Below are positions 27,199-34,967 of a DNA stretch of 64,000 bases, in pieces (the first letter of the stretch is position 1; each line of letters starts with the position of its first letter). This DNA comes from Prauserella alba (GTDB lineage Bacteria; Actinomycetota; Actinomycetes; Mycobacteriales; Pseudonocardiaceae): NCBI RefSeq assembly GCF_024171735.1, contig NZ_JAMTCH010000009.1, positions 1 to 64,000 of the forward strand. Reading direction: 5' to 3'. The notes below the pieces were generated by a model. That model ran no database searches, was not told the DNA's origin, and worked only from the letters and a program-made list of their open reading frames with translations. The translations under genes were made by a program, and so were the position numbers.

Positions 27199-27984
27199 AT
27201 GGACCTCGGCTTCCGTGGAGAAGTGACAGACTTCTACCACCGTTATCGGCGCGGCTATCCGCCCGCCGTCGTCGACACACTGGTGAACGCGTTCTCGCTC
27301 GACCACGACGACGTCGTGTTGGACGTCGGCTGTGGTACCGGACAGCTGACGTTGCCGCTGTCCAAGCACGTAGGCGTCGCCATAGGGCTCGATCCCGAAG
27401 CGGACATGCTCACCCGGGCACGCGCTGCGGCGAACGAAGACGGCGCGCGGAATGTCACGTGGTCACTCGGCTCGGACGAGGACCTGACCACGCTCCACAG
27501 CTTGCTGGCGCCCAGGGGATTCGCCGGAATCACCATCGCCCAAGCTGCGCACTGGATGGACCACGACGCCCTCTTCCGGTCCTGCGTACCGACGCTCCGG
27601 CCGGGCGGCGGACTGGCGGTCGTCACCAACGGCAAACCACTCTGGCAACACGACACAGCGTGGTCACGCGCCCTGTACGACGTCCTCTCCACCTGGCTCG
27701 GTACACCGCCCCGCGCCACATGCGGCACGGACGACGACAGTCAGGCTCGGTATCGGGAAAGCCTCGGCAGCGCCGGCTTCACCGTTCGAACCGCACACAT
27801 CGAGTACTCCGACGAGTTGACCTTGGAACACGTCATCGGTTCGGTGTATTCAGCGTTCGGAGCGAACTCACTACCCGCTCCCGACCGACGTCCGGTGTTC
27901 GAGGAGATGGTCCGCACCGCACTGGAGCCACACCGACCGTTCAACGAACCGGTACGCGTCGGTCTCGTGATCGGCACCCGCTGA
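27199..27984 (+). CDS. Class I SAM-dependent methyltransferase
   Basis: 261 residues. SAM motif VVLDVGCGTGQLTLPLS (about 40), acidic loop GLDPEADMLTRARAAA, and the segment ITIAQAAHWMDHDALFRSC, typical of methyltransferase-11 family proteins related to trans-aconitate methyltransferase. The start ATG 27199 precedes the conserved FYHRYRRGYPP; no clear ribosome-binding site, so it may be leaderless. The upstream 240 bp hold no further gene. It is the last chromosomal gene before the integrated element. Confidence 0.85.
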   Translation: MDLGFRGEVTDFYHRYRRGYPPAVVDTLVNAFSLDHDDVVLDVGCGTGQLTLPLSKHVGVAIGLDPEADMLTRARAAANEDGARNVTWSLGSDEDLTTLHSLLAPRGFAGITIAQAAHWMDHDALFRSCVPTLRPGGGLAVVTNGKPLWQHDTAWSRALYDVLSTWLGTPPRATCGTDDDSQARYRESLGSAGFTVRTAHIEYSDELTLEHVIGSVYSAFGANSLPAPDRRPVFEEMVRTALEPHRPFNEPVRVGLVIGTR

Positions 27985-28041
27985 GCATCCCTACGGGGCA
28001 TCGTGCCCGTCGTGCCCGCCCGGGGCGGGCAACAGGTGACT

Positions 28042-28068
28042 GGGCCGTCTCCGGCCGTGAGACGGCCC
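28042..28068 (-). terminator. Original rnpB terminator, now stranded at attL
   Basis: Perfect 10-bp stem GGGCCGTCTC/GAGACGGCCC with a 7-nt loop. The corresponding region downstream of the intact rnpB (38464-38491) carries a degraded version with two mismatched pairs. The element therefore separates rnpB from its own terminator. Confidence 0.6.
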
Positions 28069-28158
28069 GCAGGGCCGAGAACCGGCGAGAAGCCCCGAGT
28101 AGTGTTTCCGCTGGTCACGAGACTTTCGCCGCTTCCGGCCGCTGGCGGGAAAGTGCAA

Positions 28159-28189
28159 GGAGGACGAGTTGGCATGTAAGCCGGATTCT
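28159..28189. repeat. attL core (31 bp)
   Basis: Identical to 38582-38612. It is a displaced fragment of the rnpB 3' end. Leftward homology to the right-end flank continues for about 115 bp with scattered differences. Confidence 0.9.
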
Positions 28190-28200
28190 TCCGAGAACCC

Positions 28201-29493
28201 TCACTCACCCTGCGGTTTTGCGTCTCCGGACGCTACTGGGGCCGTCGTCGGGCCGTCCGAGTGATCGCCGGACGGTTCGGTCCATGCCCCGTCGATCGCC
28301 GCTCGCGTCCGTTCGGCGCTGGAGGGCATCAGGTGGGTGTAGGTCTTCAATGTGAAGCCCGGGTCGGTGTGGCCGAGGTACTCCGACAACGCCCGGATCG
28401 ACTCCCCCGCGTCAAGCAGCACCGATGCGTAGTGGTGGCGCAGGGCGTGCATGCCGTCGTCACGGCCCGGGGTCGGGATACCCGCGGCCACCACGGCCGG
28501 GCGCCAGATCCTCTCGTTGAAGTGCTGCCGCCCGACCGGATTCCCGCGAGGTGTGGTGACGAGCAGCTCGACCGTCGTCGGTGTGCCTCCGGGCTCACCC
28601 CACGGCAGCGTCACCGAGACCGGCGGGAACGTTTCCCTGTACTCATCGATCAGGTGCAGGACGGCATCCGAGAGCGGAACGTCCCTGGTTTTGCCCCGTT
28701 TGGGCCGTGCGAACACCAGGCGACCGCGGACCTTGCGCACCTGCCGAAGGACGCGGACGACCCGTTCTTCCCGATCGATCGCATCCACACCGAGGCCGAA
28801 GAGCTCCCCTTGCCGTAGGCCGGTTCCCGCACCGACCGGGACGAGGATGCGATAGCGCGGCGGGATCCCGTCCCGGACCTTGCGCACTGTCTCGCGGCTC
28901 CACGGCACGACCTTGTGTTCGTCCGATTTCGGCCGTTTCACCGACTTCGCGTGGCACGGGTTCGTCTTGATCAGGTTGTCGTCCACCGCCGCGGTGAGGA
29001 TTGCCGAAAGATGGGCGAAGCACACGGCCTGATGTCCGGCCGATCTGCCGGCCTCCTGCATGGACCTGATCCACCCGCGAACATCGGTCGGTTTGATCGC
29101 GCTCAGAACCATGTTCCCGAAGTACGGTTCGATCACCGAGCGGAGACGGCTCTCCGTGGACTCCCTGCTGCTCGCTTCCATGGTCTGGCCCGCGAGCCAC
29201 ACCTTCCCGAAGTCTGTGAACAGGACCTTGCCGGCGTTCGGGTCGACGTAGTCGCCGGCCTTGACCTCTCCCTCTACCTCGAGGAGGAAGTCCTCGGCCT
29301 TCTTGCGAGCCCGGTCGGGAAAGCTCTTGGACCGTTCCTTGCCGTCCGGGTCGAAGTAGCGCGCCTTGTAGCGCATGCCCGTGCCGTAGCGTTCCGTCTT
29401 CTCCATGACGGGTTTACCGCGCTTGTTGAGGACGACCTCCCCGGTGTCGGGGTCTTCTTTCGGCCGGTACCAGCGGTCTTGGATGTGTCCCAT
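28201..29493 (-). CDS. int: Tyrosine recombinase (AICE integrase)
   Basis: 430 residues. Site-specific recombinase that joins attP to the rnpB attB. SAM-like arm-binding domain (about 75-170; VLFTDFGKVWLAGQTMEASS) and a catalytic domain with the full RHRHY set visible: Arg in GAGTGLRQGELFGL, HxxR in MHALRHHYASVLL, the second His in LGHTDPG, and Tyr in LKTYTHLM. The start at 29493 overlaps the xis stop (TGATG). The gene ends 11 bp from attL, which places it at the attP edge as in other AICEs. Confidence 0.95.
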   Translation of the reverse strand: MGHIQDRWYRPKEDPDTGEVVLNKRGKPVMEKTERYGTGMRYKARYFDPDGKERSKSFPDRARKKAEDFLLEVEGEVKAGDYVDPNAGKVLFTDFGKVWLAGQTMEASSRESTESRLRSVIEPYFGNMVLSAIKPTDVRGWIRSMQEAGRSAGHQAVCFAHLSAILTAAVDDNLIKTNPCHAKSVKRPKSDEHKVVPWSRETVRKVRDGIPPRYRILVPVGAGTGLRQGELFGLGVDAIDREERVVRVLRQVRKVRGRLVFARPKRGKTRDVPLSDAVLHLIDEYRETFPPVSVTLPWGEPGGTPTTVELLVTTPRGNPVGRQHFNERIWRPAVVAAGIPTPGRDDGMHALRHHYASVLLDAGESIRALSEYLGHTDPGFTLKTYTHLMPSSAERTRAAIDGAWTEPSGDHSDGPTTAPVASGDAKPQGE

Positions 29494-29681
29494 CAGGCCG
29501 CCTCGATCTGCTCGGCGAACCAGGCGCGGACCTTGGCGGGGTCGTAGCGGAGGTGGCGGCCGATCTTGCACACCGGCGGGCCGGCCCCGCGCCACTTCCA
29601 CTGATACAGCGTCTTGACGGGCACCCGGAGGTAGTCGGCGACGTCGTCGACGGTCCAGAGTTCCTCGATTCGCACGGTCAT
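29493..29681 (-). CDS. xis: Excisionase / MerR-like HTH protein
   Basis: 62 residues of the helix-turn-helix 17 (excisionase) type: LWTVDDVADYLRVPVKTLYQ, WKWRGAGPPVCKIGRHLRY. It probably bends DNA at the attachment sites to favour excision. The start ATG 29681 has GGGGGAA upstream; its TGA overlaps the int ATG by one base, so the two are translationally coupled. Confidence 0.9.
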   Translation of the reverse strand: MTVRIEELWTVDDVADYLRVPVKTLYQWKWRGAGPPVCKIGRHLRYDPAKVRAWFAEQIEAA

Positions 29682-29692
29682 CGGTTCCCCCT

Positions 29693-31414
29693 TCACGCCG
29701 CGGCCTGGTCGGTTGCCGAAAGTTCGGCGGCTTGTTTGGCCTGGTCGTATTGCTGGCGCCATCGGCGTTTCTGGGCGATCGAGTGCAGCAGTAGTTGGGT
29801 GCGGTCGGGCTGTTTCGGGTCGCCGCGCGGGATGGGCACCCATCGGTAGCGGGTGCCGTCCGGGTCGTCGGGGGTGTCGAGTTCCGGCGTCACGCCGACG
29901 ACGCCGAGGGTGCGCATCACGTGCTCGCGGCGCTGCTGGCGGTGTTCGGTGAGGTTCTTGCCCGACCACTTGCGCGAGACGAGGCACCGCCGGCCCCGGT
30001 AGCCGAGGGTCGAGGGCTTGTGGGCCTTGCCCTTACACGCACCGGGCACGAGGCCTTTGCCGGCGTCCTCGGGCTGGATGCCATACAGCAGCCAGTTCGC
30101 ACACCCCTCGGAGCACGGTTCCCACCGCAGCGCCTCGGCCAGCCGGTCATGGTGGCGTTTCTGGGCGTCGGTGTCGGCTTCGTAGCAGGAGCCGAGGTCC
30201 TTGGTCAGGTATTTGACCAGGTAAGACAGGCACTTACCGGCCTGGTCGGAGCCGGCGTTGACACCCTGAATATCGATCCCGCCCGTGCCGAACCGGACGA
30301 CGTGGGCGGGTTCGGCGTCGGGGTCGAAGGTCTCGTCCAACGCCTCATCCCACGACCGCAGTTCCTGGCCGGTGTCGGGGTCGACGTAGGCCTCGGAGGC
30401 CTCGTCCCACACCGGCGCATGTTCCGGCGAGTAGACCGGAGTGTCGTGGGTCGGCCACCACACCTGGTGATACGTGGCCGCGGCGACCTGCCGCAGCAGT
30501 GCTCGCGGGATGGTGCCGCGGACGGCTGCGTGCAGGTGCATCGCGAGGCGTTTCTGGGGCTCGACGGCGGCGAAGTACTGCACGTTCCACCCGCACGCCC
30601 GCCGCAGGTTCTGCCAGAACCGGTCGACGAGCTTGCCGAAGTGGATCGCGTCGCGGGCCGCCCGCCGGTAGTCGTACCGATCCCTGTCGAGGGGTGTGCC
30701 GACGATGCCGTCATCGCGATGGTGCACCCGCCCGCATCGGCAGGGTTTCGGGTGTTCGGGCTTCTTGGACGCCGAGTGCACCGGCCCGTAGGAATCCAGG
30801 GTCAACGTGAGGAACGTTGAGGGGCGGAAGACCTTGCCGTCGGGGGTTTCGAAGGCCCGGCCGACGGTGGTGTCGGCGACCTGCCGCCGCGGCAACTCCG
30901 GAGCATCCTGCCTCCGCCGGGTCGAGCGCACCGTCCGCGGCTTCTTCTCAGCGACCGGCTCCTTCTCCCCGCGCAGCCCATCAGCCTTAAGCAGGGCGTG
31001 CGCGGCGTCGATCTCGGAATCGATCTCGGCCACGGCCCGGTCGTCGCCGATGCCGACGGCCAGGGCGCGGGCCTCGGTGAGGTCGGCGATCTGGCCGAGC
31101 GCGGCCCGCTGCTGGGTCGTGGGTTCTTCGGTCTCGACCTGGGGTTCGTCGGTCAGGTGCCAACCTTCACGGGCCTGGTGCATCCGCAACCGGCGCGCCT
31201 TGTCCGCGCACGAGGGGCACACCGCGCTTTGGGTGGCCCCGCAGGGCACGGGCACGTGGACTTTCTCGCCCGTGGTGGTGTCGAGGCGTTCGAGCACCAT
31301 CGGCCGCAAACAGGCGCCCAGTTCTTCGGCCGTGGATTCGGCCATGTCCTCGAGGGTGGCCGGGATGATCTTCCCGACCGGCGCCGGCATGTCCATGGTT
31401 TCCGTGGTGGTCAT
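29693..31414 (-). CDS. repSA: RepSA-like replication initiator (HUH-type)
   Basis: 573 residues. AICE replication protein that nicks the origin for rolling-circle replication after excision. HUH motif MHLHAAVRG (about residue 290) follows the YFAAVEPQKRLA strand; the candidate catalytic tyrosines are in CLSYLVKYLTKDL (about 410-420). The Cys-rich N-terminus (CGATQSAVCPSCADKARR) and the CRCGRVHH and CSEGC segments suggest zinc binding, as in RepSA proteins. Its ATG overlaps the traB stop (TGATG). Confidence 0.88.
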   Translation of the reverse strand: MTTTETMDMPAPVGKIIPATLEDMAESTAEELGACLRPMVLERLDTTTGEKVHVPVPCGATQSAVCPSCADKARRLRMHQAREGWHLTDEPQVETEEPTTQQRAALGQIADLTEARALAVGIGDDRAVAEIDSEIDAAHALLKADGLRGEKEPVAEKKPRTVRSTRRRQDAPELPRRQVADTTVGRAFETPDGKVFRPSTFLTLTLDSYGPVHSASKKPEHPKPCRCGRVHHRDDGIVGTPLDRDRYDYRRAARDAIHFGKLVDRFWQNLRRACGWNVQYFAAVEPQKRLAMHLHAAVRGTIPRALLRQVAAATYHQVWWPTHDTPVYSPEHAPVWDEASEAYVDPDTGQELRSWDEALDETFDPDAEPAHVVRFGTGGIDIQGVNAGSDQAGKCLSYLVKYLTKDLGSCYEADTDAQKRHHDRLAEALRWEPCSEGCANWLLYGIQPEDAGKGLVPGACKGKAHKPSTLGYRGRRCLVSRKWSGKNLTEHRQQRREHVMRTLGVVGVTPELDTPDDPDGTRYRWVPIPRGDPKQPDRTQLLLHSIAQKRRWRQQYDQAKQAAELSATDQAAA

Positions 31415-32931
31415 CAGGCGGCACCCCCGTCGATCGAGTGCAGCACCGGCCCCGGCCGGAACGTCTGCGCCAGTTGCCGGATGTCGTCGTCGGTCAGATA
31501 CGCCGCCCGCACCCGGGACACGGCCCGGGAGCCGTCTTCGACGACGTAGCCCACACCGGGCGAGGTCTCGGCGATCTCCTCACACCGCGCCCCGCGGTCC
31601 CGAGCACCGTCGCCGAGGACCATGTCCGGCTGGGACGCCTCGACCAGCCGCAGCCCGATCCGCGTCGGGAACAGGTCCCGCCAGCGCACCACCTCCTTGC
31701 GCGGGTCCTGCAACGCGCCGATCACATGCATCCCGGGCGCCCGGCCCTTCGTCAGCAGCCGGCCCAACGCGGCCTCGGCCCGCTTCTGCCGTTTGGAATC
31801 GGAGATGAATGCCGTGACGGAGGCGAGTTCGTCGATGACGACGAGGATGAACGGCATCGCCGTCGAGGGCTCCAACGTCCGCGCGTAGCCGGCCAACAGC
31901 GAGGCACGCCGGTCCGCCTCATCAGCCAGGCCCTCCAAGAACGAGACCGCTTCTTCCTCAGCCTCGCTGCCGTCCATGGTCACCAACTGTCGGAACAACT
32001 CCCGGCCGAAGCCGAGTTCCATGCCGCCCTTCGGGTCCAGGCCCACGACCTGCACGAGGCCGTCGCGGATGGCCGGGCCGATGCCGGCGAGGATCGACCA
32101 CAGCACCGAGCCCTTACCCGAGCCCGTGGCGCCGGCCAGGAGCGTGTGAGTGCCAAGCAGGTTCACCAGCCAGCGGCCGCCGTCGTCACGCTTACCGATC
32201 GGCACCGCCGACAAGTCCACATCGGACCCGGCCGTGGCCGGCGCCTGCACGTGAACCAGCGGATCACCGAACGCCAGGCGCACGAACACGGTTCGCGCTT
32301 TGTCGTCGCGGCGGAACTCCGCAGGCAGCACGCGCGCCATCCAGGCCGGTAGGTGCCAGCGGGGAGCCGGCACGACCCGTGCTTCGCGGGCGTGCATGGT
32401 CTCGGTCAGCTCCTCCAGCCGGTCGCTGAACGCCGCACGGGTGATCCCGGACGGAAGGCGGACCGACAGGACGTCGGAGAACCGGCCATGACGGACGAAC
32501 ACCAGCCGCGGCGCCACCCGCTTGTGCGAGCGCTTCTTCACGGTCAGGTTCGCCGCGACCATCAGGTCCGCCCAGTTGCGGAAGTAGCGGCGCCGACGCC
32601 ACCAGATCCGAAGCGGCGACGTGACCCACCGGTCGAACGAATCCGATGCGATGACCAGCCAAGCGACGAACGTCGCCGCCGTGACCACGGCCTCGGCCAC
32701 GGCCACCCACGTGAGTCCAGCAAGGTGGGTCCACACCGGCACCAACACGGCCGCCACGACCAAGCCGTTGAACACCACGAACGACCCCGCATACGTCAGG
32801 ATCGAGCTCAGCAGCCGCGCCAGAGCGAGCAGGCCCCGCCCGATCCAGCCCGACACACCGTCCGGGCGATGCCGGCGCGGGTGAACCTCGATCTCCTGCC
32901 AGCCGGCGTTCTTATCGATCGTCAGAGACAT
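31414..32931 (-). CDS. FtsK/SpoIIIE-type DNA translocase (AICE transfer protein TraB/TraSA)
   Basis: 505 residues. Single-protein mover of double-stranded DNA between mycelial cells. Three or four N-terminal helices (e.g. LTYAGSFVVFNGLVVAAVLV, WVAVAEAVVTAATFVAWLVI) anchor it. The motor has Walker A GATGSGKGSVLWSIL at about 240, VVGLDPKGGMELGFG, and Walker B FILVVIDELASV at about 345. C-terminal segments (MHVIGALQDPRKEVV) are typical. It overlaps both neighbours by TGATG stop/start junctions. Confidence 0.92.
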   Translation of the reverse strand: MSLTIDKNAGWQEIEVHPRRHRPDGVSGWIGRGLLALARLLSSILTYAGSFVVFNGLVVAAVLVPVWTHLAGLTWVAVAEAVVTAATFVAWLVIASDSFDRWVTSPLRIWWRRRRYFRNWADLMVAANLTVKKRSHKRVAPRLVFVRHGRFSDVLSVRLPSGITRAAFSDRLEELTETMHAREARVVPAPRWHLPAWMARVLPAEFRRDDKARTVFVRLAFGDPLVHVQAPATAGSDVDLSAVPIGKRDDGGRWLVNLLGTHTLLAGATGSGKGSVLWSILAGIGPAIRDGLVQVVGLDPKGGMELGFGRELFRQLVTMDGSEAEEEAVSFLEGLADEADRRASLLAGYARTLEPSTAMPFILVVIDELASVTAFISDSKRQKRAEAALGRLLTKGRAPGMHVIGALQDPRKEVVRWRDLFPTRIGLRLVEASQPDMVLGDGARDRGARCEEIAETSPGVGYVVEDGSRAVSRVRAAYLTDDDIRQLAQTFRPGPVLHSIDGGAA

Positions 32932-33281
32932 CAGGCCGCCACCCCCGAATCAGCCGCCACCGCCAACGCGCGGCGCCAGTAGCCGGCCTCCATCTCGCGG
33001 TAGTTCTCGGCCCTGCGCTCGGCCTCGTGCTCCGCCGCCATCGCCGCCGTGGTGTAAACCCACGGAACGGCCCGCTGATGCGACGTCCACCGCGTCAGCA
33101 CGCCCCACCACCGGGCTTCACGCTCGTAGAGCTCCGCGATCCGGCCCATCTTCCGCGCCCGCTCACACCGACCAGCCGCGCGCATATTCAGCGCCTTCAC
33201 GGAGGCGCGCCGCGTGCGCGCCACACCCTGCTCCACCATCTGCGGCACCGATCCCGCCGCCGCGAATACCCGCGTATCCAT
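32931..33281 (-). CDS. Small AICE protein of unknown function
   Basis: 116 residues, rich in Ala, Arg and Glu and mostly helical by composition (ARKMGRIAELYEREARWWGV, then EHEAERRAENYREMEAGYWR). No membrane segment or known motif. Located where pSAM2-type elements carry short accessory transfer genes. Its stop overlaps the traB start (TGATG). Upstream 130 bp contain a large hairpin. Confidence 0.7.
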   Translation of the reverse strand: MDTRVFAAAGSVPQMVEQGVARTRRASVKALNMRAAGRCERARKMGRIAELYEREARWWGVLTRWTSHQRAVPWVYTTAAMAAEHEAERRAENYREMEAGYWRRALAVAADSGVAA

Positions 33282-33341
33282 CTACGCTCAAGTCCTCTCA
33301 ACACGTTTCAACATGCCTTGCCCGGCAGAAAGAAAGTCGTT

Positions 33342-33388
33342 GGGAGACCAGGGGCCGAGTCCGTTGCCGCGGGCTCGGCCCCGCTCCC
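33342..33388. other. Large GC-rich hairpin inside the AICE core
   Basis: Inner arms GGGGCCGAG (33351-33359) and CTCGGCCCC (33374-33382) are perfect, with outer GGGAG/CTCCC pairing. It lies between the 42-aa gene and the 116-aa gene. Terminator, attenuator or part of a replication/transfer origin are all possible. Confidence 0.45.
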
Positions 33389-33413
33389 AAAAACCGTTGA
33401 TATGCCTCAGAAA

Positions 33414-33542
33414 TCACGACCGGCGCGCATCCGCATCACCCCCAGACCTGCGTTCAGGGGCCGGAGCGCCGCACTTGCAGCACAGCCAGGTGCCCACGAT
33501 CCACACGAAGTAATGCCCATCGCCGGCCGCCGGATCGCACAT
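33414..33542 (-). CDS. Cys-rich 42-residue peptide of the AICE core
   Basis: MCDPAAGDGHYFVWIVGTWL opens a 42-residue peptide that continues with CCKCGAPAPERR. A CxxC-type knuckle (CCKCG) plus Cys2 and His10 could bind zinc. Its ATG overlaps the stop of the pra-like gene as TGATG, the same junction used by the other core genes, which is the main reason to call it real. Function unknown. Confidence 0.6.
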   Translation of the reverse strand: MCDPAAGDGHYFVWIVGTWLCCKCGAPAPERRSGGDADARRS

Positions 33543-34006
33543 CAGGCCGCCTCCGCCGACGACGCGGCCGACTCGCCACCGCGACGAGCCGACTTGCCGG
33601 ACGAAGCCGGCGACGACTGCGCCGCCGCGAACCCGGTCGCGAAATACATCCAGCCCAGCCGCTTGAACTTGTCCTGGCCGGTCACGACCGGCGAGACCTG
33701 CAGCCCTTCGAGGACCACAGGACGCATTCCGCAACCCGGCATGAACTCTTCGGTCGTCGGAACCGGCTGCACGTCCGACAGGAAGATCACCTTGATCGAC
33801 GCCTCGGCCTCTTTCGCGTAGCCCGGGTCCGAGAACACGGCCTTCCAGCGCCGCAGCCCCGTCGCCTCGTCCACCTTCTGCCGCGGCGGTGCGTTGCGGT
33901 TCTCCTGAAACTCGTTGTCCGGCTCCACCTGGCCGTTCAGCACCAAACCCGCCGGAAACGCCTGCTCAAACGGCACCTCGAACCGGTGCCCACGTTCCAT
34001 ACCCAT
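33542..34006 (-). CDS. pra: Pra-like activator of AICE replication, integration and excision
   Basis: 154 residues. The central region (VDEATGLRRWKAVFSDPG, IKVIFLSDVQPVPTTEEF, GMRPVVLEGLQVSPVV) resembles the pSAM2 Pra type, in which Pra activates the rep-xis-int operon. The C-terminal 25 residues are Ala/Ser-rich. GGAG lies about 10 nt before ATG 34006. It is the first gene of the minus-strand core and faces divergent regulator genes across operator-like repeats, as pra faces korSA control in pSAM2. Confidence 0.75.
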   Translation of the reverse strand: MGMERGHRFEVPFEQAFPAGLVLNGQVEPDNEFQENRNAPPRQKVDEATGLRRWKAVFSDPGYAKEAEASIKVIFLSDVQPVPTTEEFMPGCGMRPVVLEGLQVSPVVTGQDKFKRLGWMYFATGFAAAQSSPASSGKSARRGGESAASSAEAA

Positions 34007-34028
34007 CTGACTTGATCTCCTTCGTTAC

Positions 34029-34128
34029 GTTTAGCCCCCTAAACATCTCGATCGCCGGAACCACTCCGGTTGAGGGGGCCTAAACACCAAGGTACACGGT
34101 TTCGCCGACTCGTCAAGGGGGTCTAAAC
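34029..34128. promoter_or_regulatory. Operator-like repeats GGGGG(N)CTAAAC in the divergent promoter region
   Basis: Three sites: 34029-34044 (palindrome GTTTAG-CCCC-CTAAAC), 34074-34085 (GGGGGCCTAAAC) and 34117-34128 (GGGGGTCTAAAC). The last includes a TAAACT -10 whose start point would fall at or next to ATG 34137, giving a leaderless transcript. The first overlaps the likely pra promoter. A repressor covering both promoters is inferred. Confidence 0.6.
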
Positions 34129-34136
34129 TCGCGGAT

Positions 34137-34964
34137 ATGGAACAGGGCGACGACTTCGAGAGTGTCCGCCGCGACAGCGACCCGATTCGCCGAGGTCAGC
34201 GGGCTACGTCGCTCCTGACGCTGTACCAGCAGCGGGCGACGGAACTGGCCCGGCTGCGCAAGGCGGCCATCGAGGAGGCGCACACCGAAGGCGGCATGAG
34301 CTACACGGCCATCGCCGAAGCGCTGGGGCTCACCAAGGGCCGCATCACGCAGATCCGCAGCACCGCGCCGGGCCCGGAACGCGCGTTCTTCGGTGTCGGC
34401 CCGGTTGCCGTCGGCGTGCCGTACCGGTACCAGACCACCGACCGGGAACGACCGTTGATCGCGGCCGAGGACGCCAAGACCGCCGATCAACTGGACGAGA
34501 TCCTCGACGGCCTGTCCCTCACCAGTGCCCGCTACGAGATCGAGCCCGAGCGGGACGAGATTCCGAGTGGTGACGTCGTCGTGGTGTGTGGTCCCAAGTC
34601 GGCGCCGATCGGCGCGAACCTCCTCGCCGCAGACCCCATGCTCGGCATGGTCGAAGACGCCGGCCGGTGGTGGGTCGAACACGAGAAGACCGGCGAGCGT
34701 TACGGCTCACCGTCCGACGACAAGGCCCCGACCAGCGCAGACGTGGCCTATGTGGCACGACACAAGCGCGACGGTCGTGTCGTCGTCCACATCGCGGGTA
34801 TCCACGGGATCGGCTCCCTCGGGGCAGTCCACTACCTGACAACCAACCTCGCCGACACTTTCCACAAGGCCGGTGACGAGTCGTTTTCCCTGGTCGTCCG
34901 CGCCAGCTACGACGGCTTGACCATCACCGGCAGTGAACTCGCAGCCGGCCCCTACGTTTGGTGA
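34137..34964 (+). CDS. HTH regulator with an uncharacterised C-terminal domain (AICE cargo or control)
   Basis: 275 residues. A sigma-70-region-4-like HTH covers about 25-80 (ARLRKAAIEEAHTEGGMSY then TAIAEALGLTKGRITQIRS). The C-terminal half (about 130-275) has a Rossmann-like alternation beginning GDVVVVCGPKSAPIGANLLA and later VVVHIAGIHGIGSLGAVHYL; I do not recognise the domain with certainty. No ribosome-binding site is present and a TAAACT -10 lies 7 nt before the ATG, so the mRNA is probably leaderless. It is 3 nt from the PP2C-like gene. It may replace the KorSA repressor of pSAM2. Confidence 0.75.
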   Translation: MEQGDDFESVRRDSDPIRRGQRATSLLTLYQQRATELARLRKAAIEEAHTEGGMSYTAIAEALGLTKGRITQIRSTAPGPERAFFGVGPVAVGVPYRYQTTDRERPLIAAEDAKTADQLDEILDGLSLTSARYEIEPERDEIPSGDVVVVCGPKSAPIGANLLAADPMLGMVEDAGRWWVEHEKTGERYGSPSDDKAPTSADVAYVARHKRDGRVVVHIAGIHGIGSLGAVHYLTTNLADTFHKAGDESFSLVVRASYDGLTITGSELAAGPYVW

Positions 34965-34967
34965 TCC

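Noticed and set aside
28159-28189. tRNA gene as the integration target
   Set aside because: No tRNA cloverleaf is present; the repeat belongs to the 3' end of RNase P RNA.
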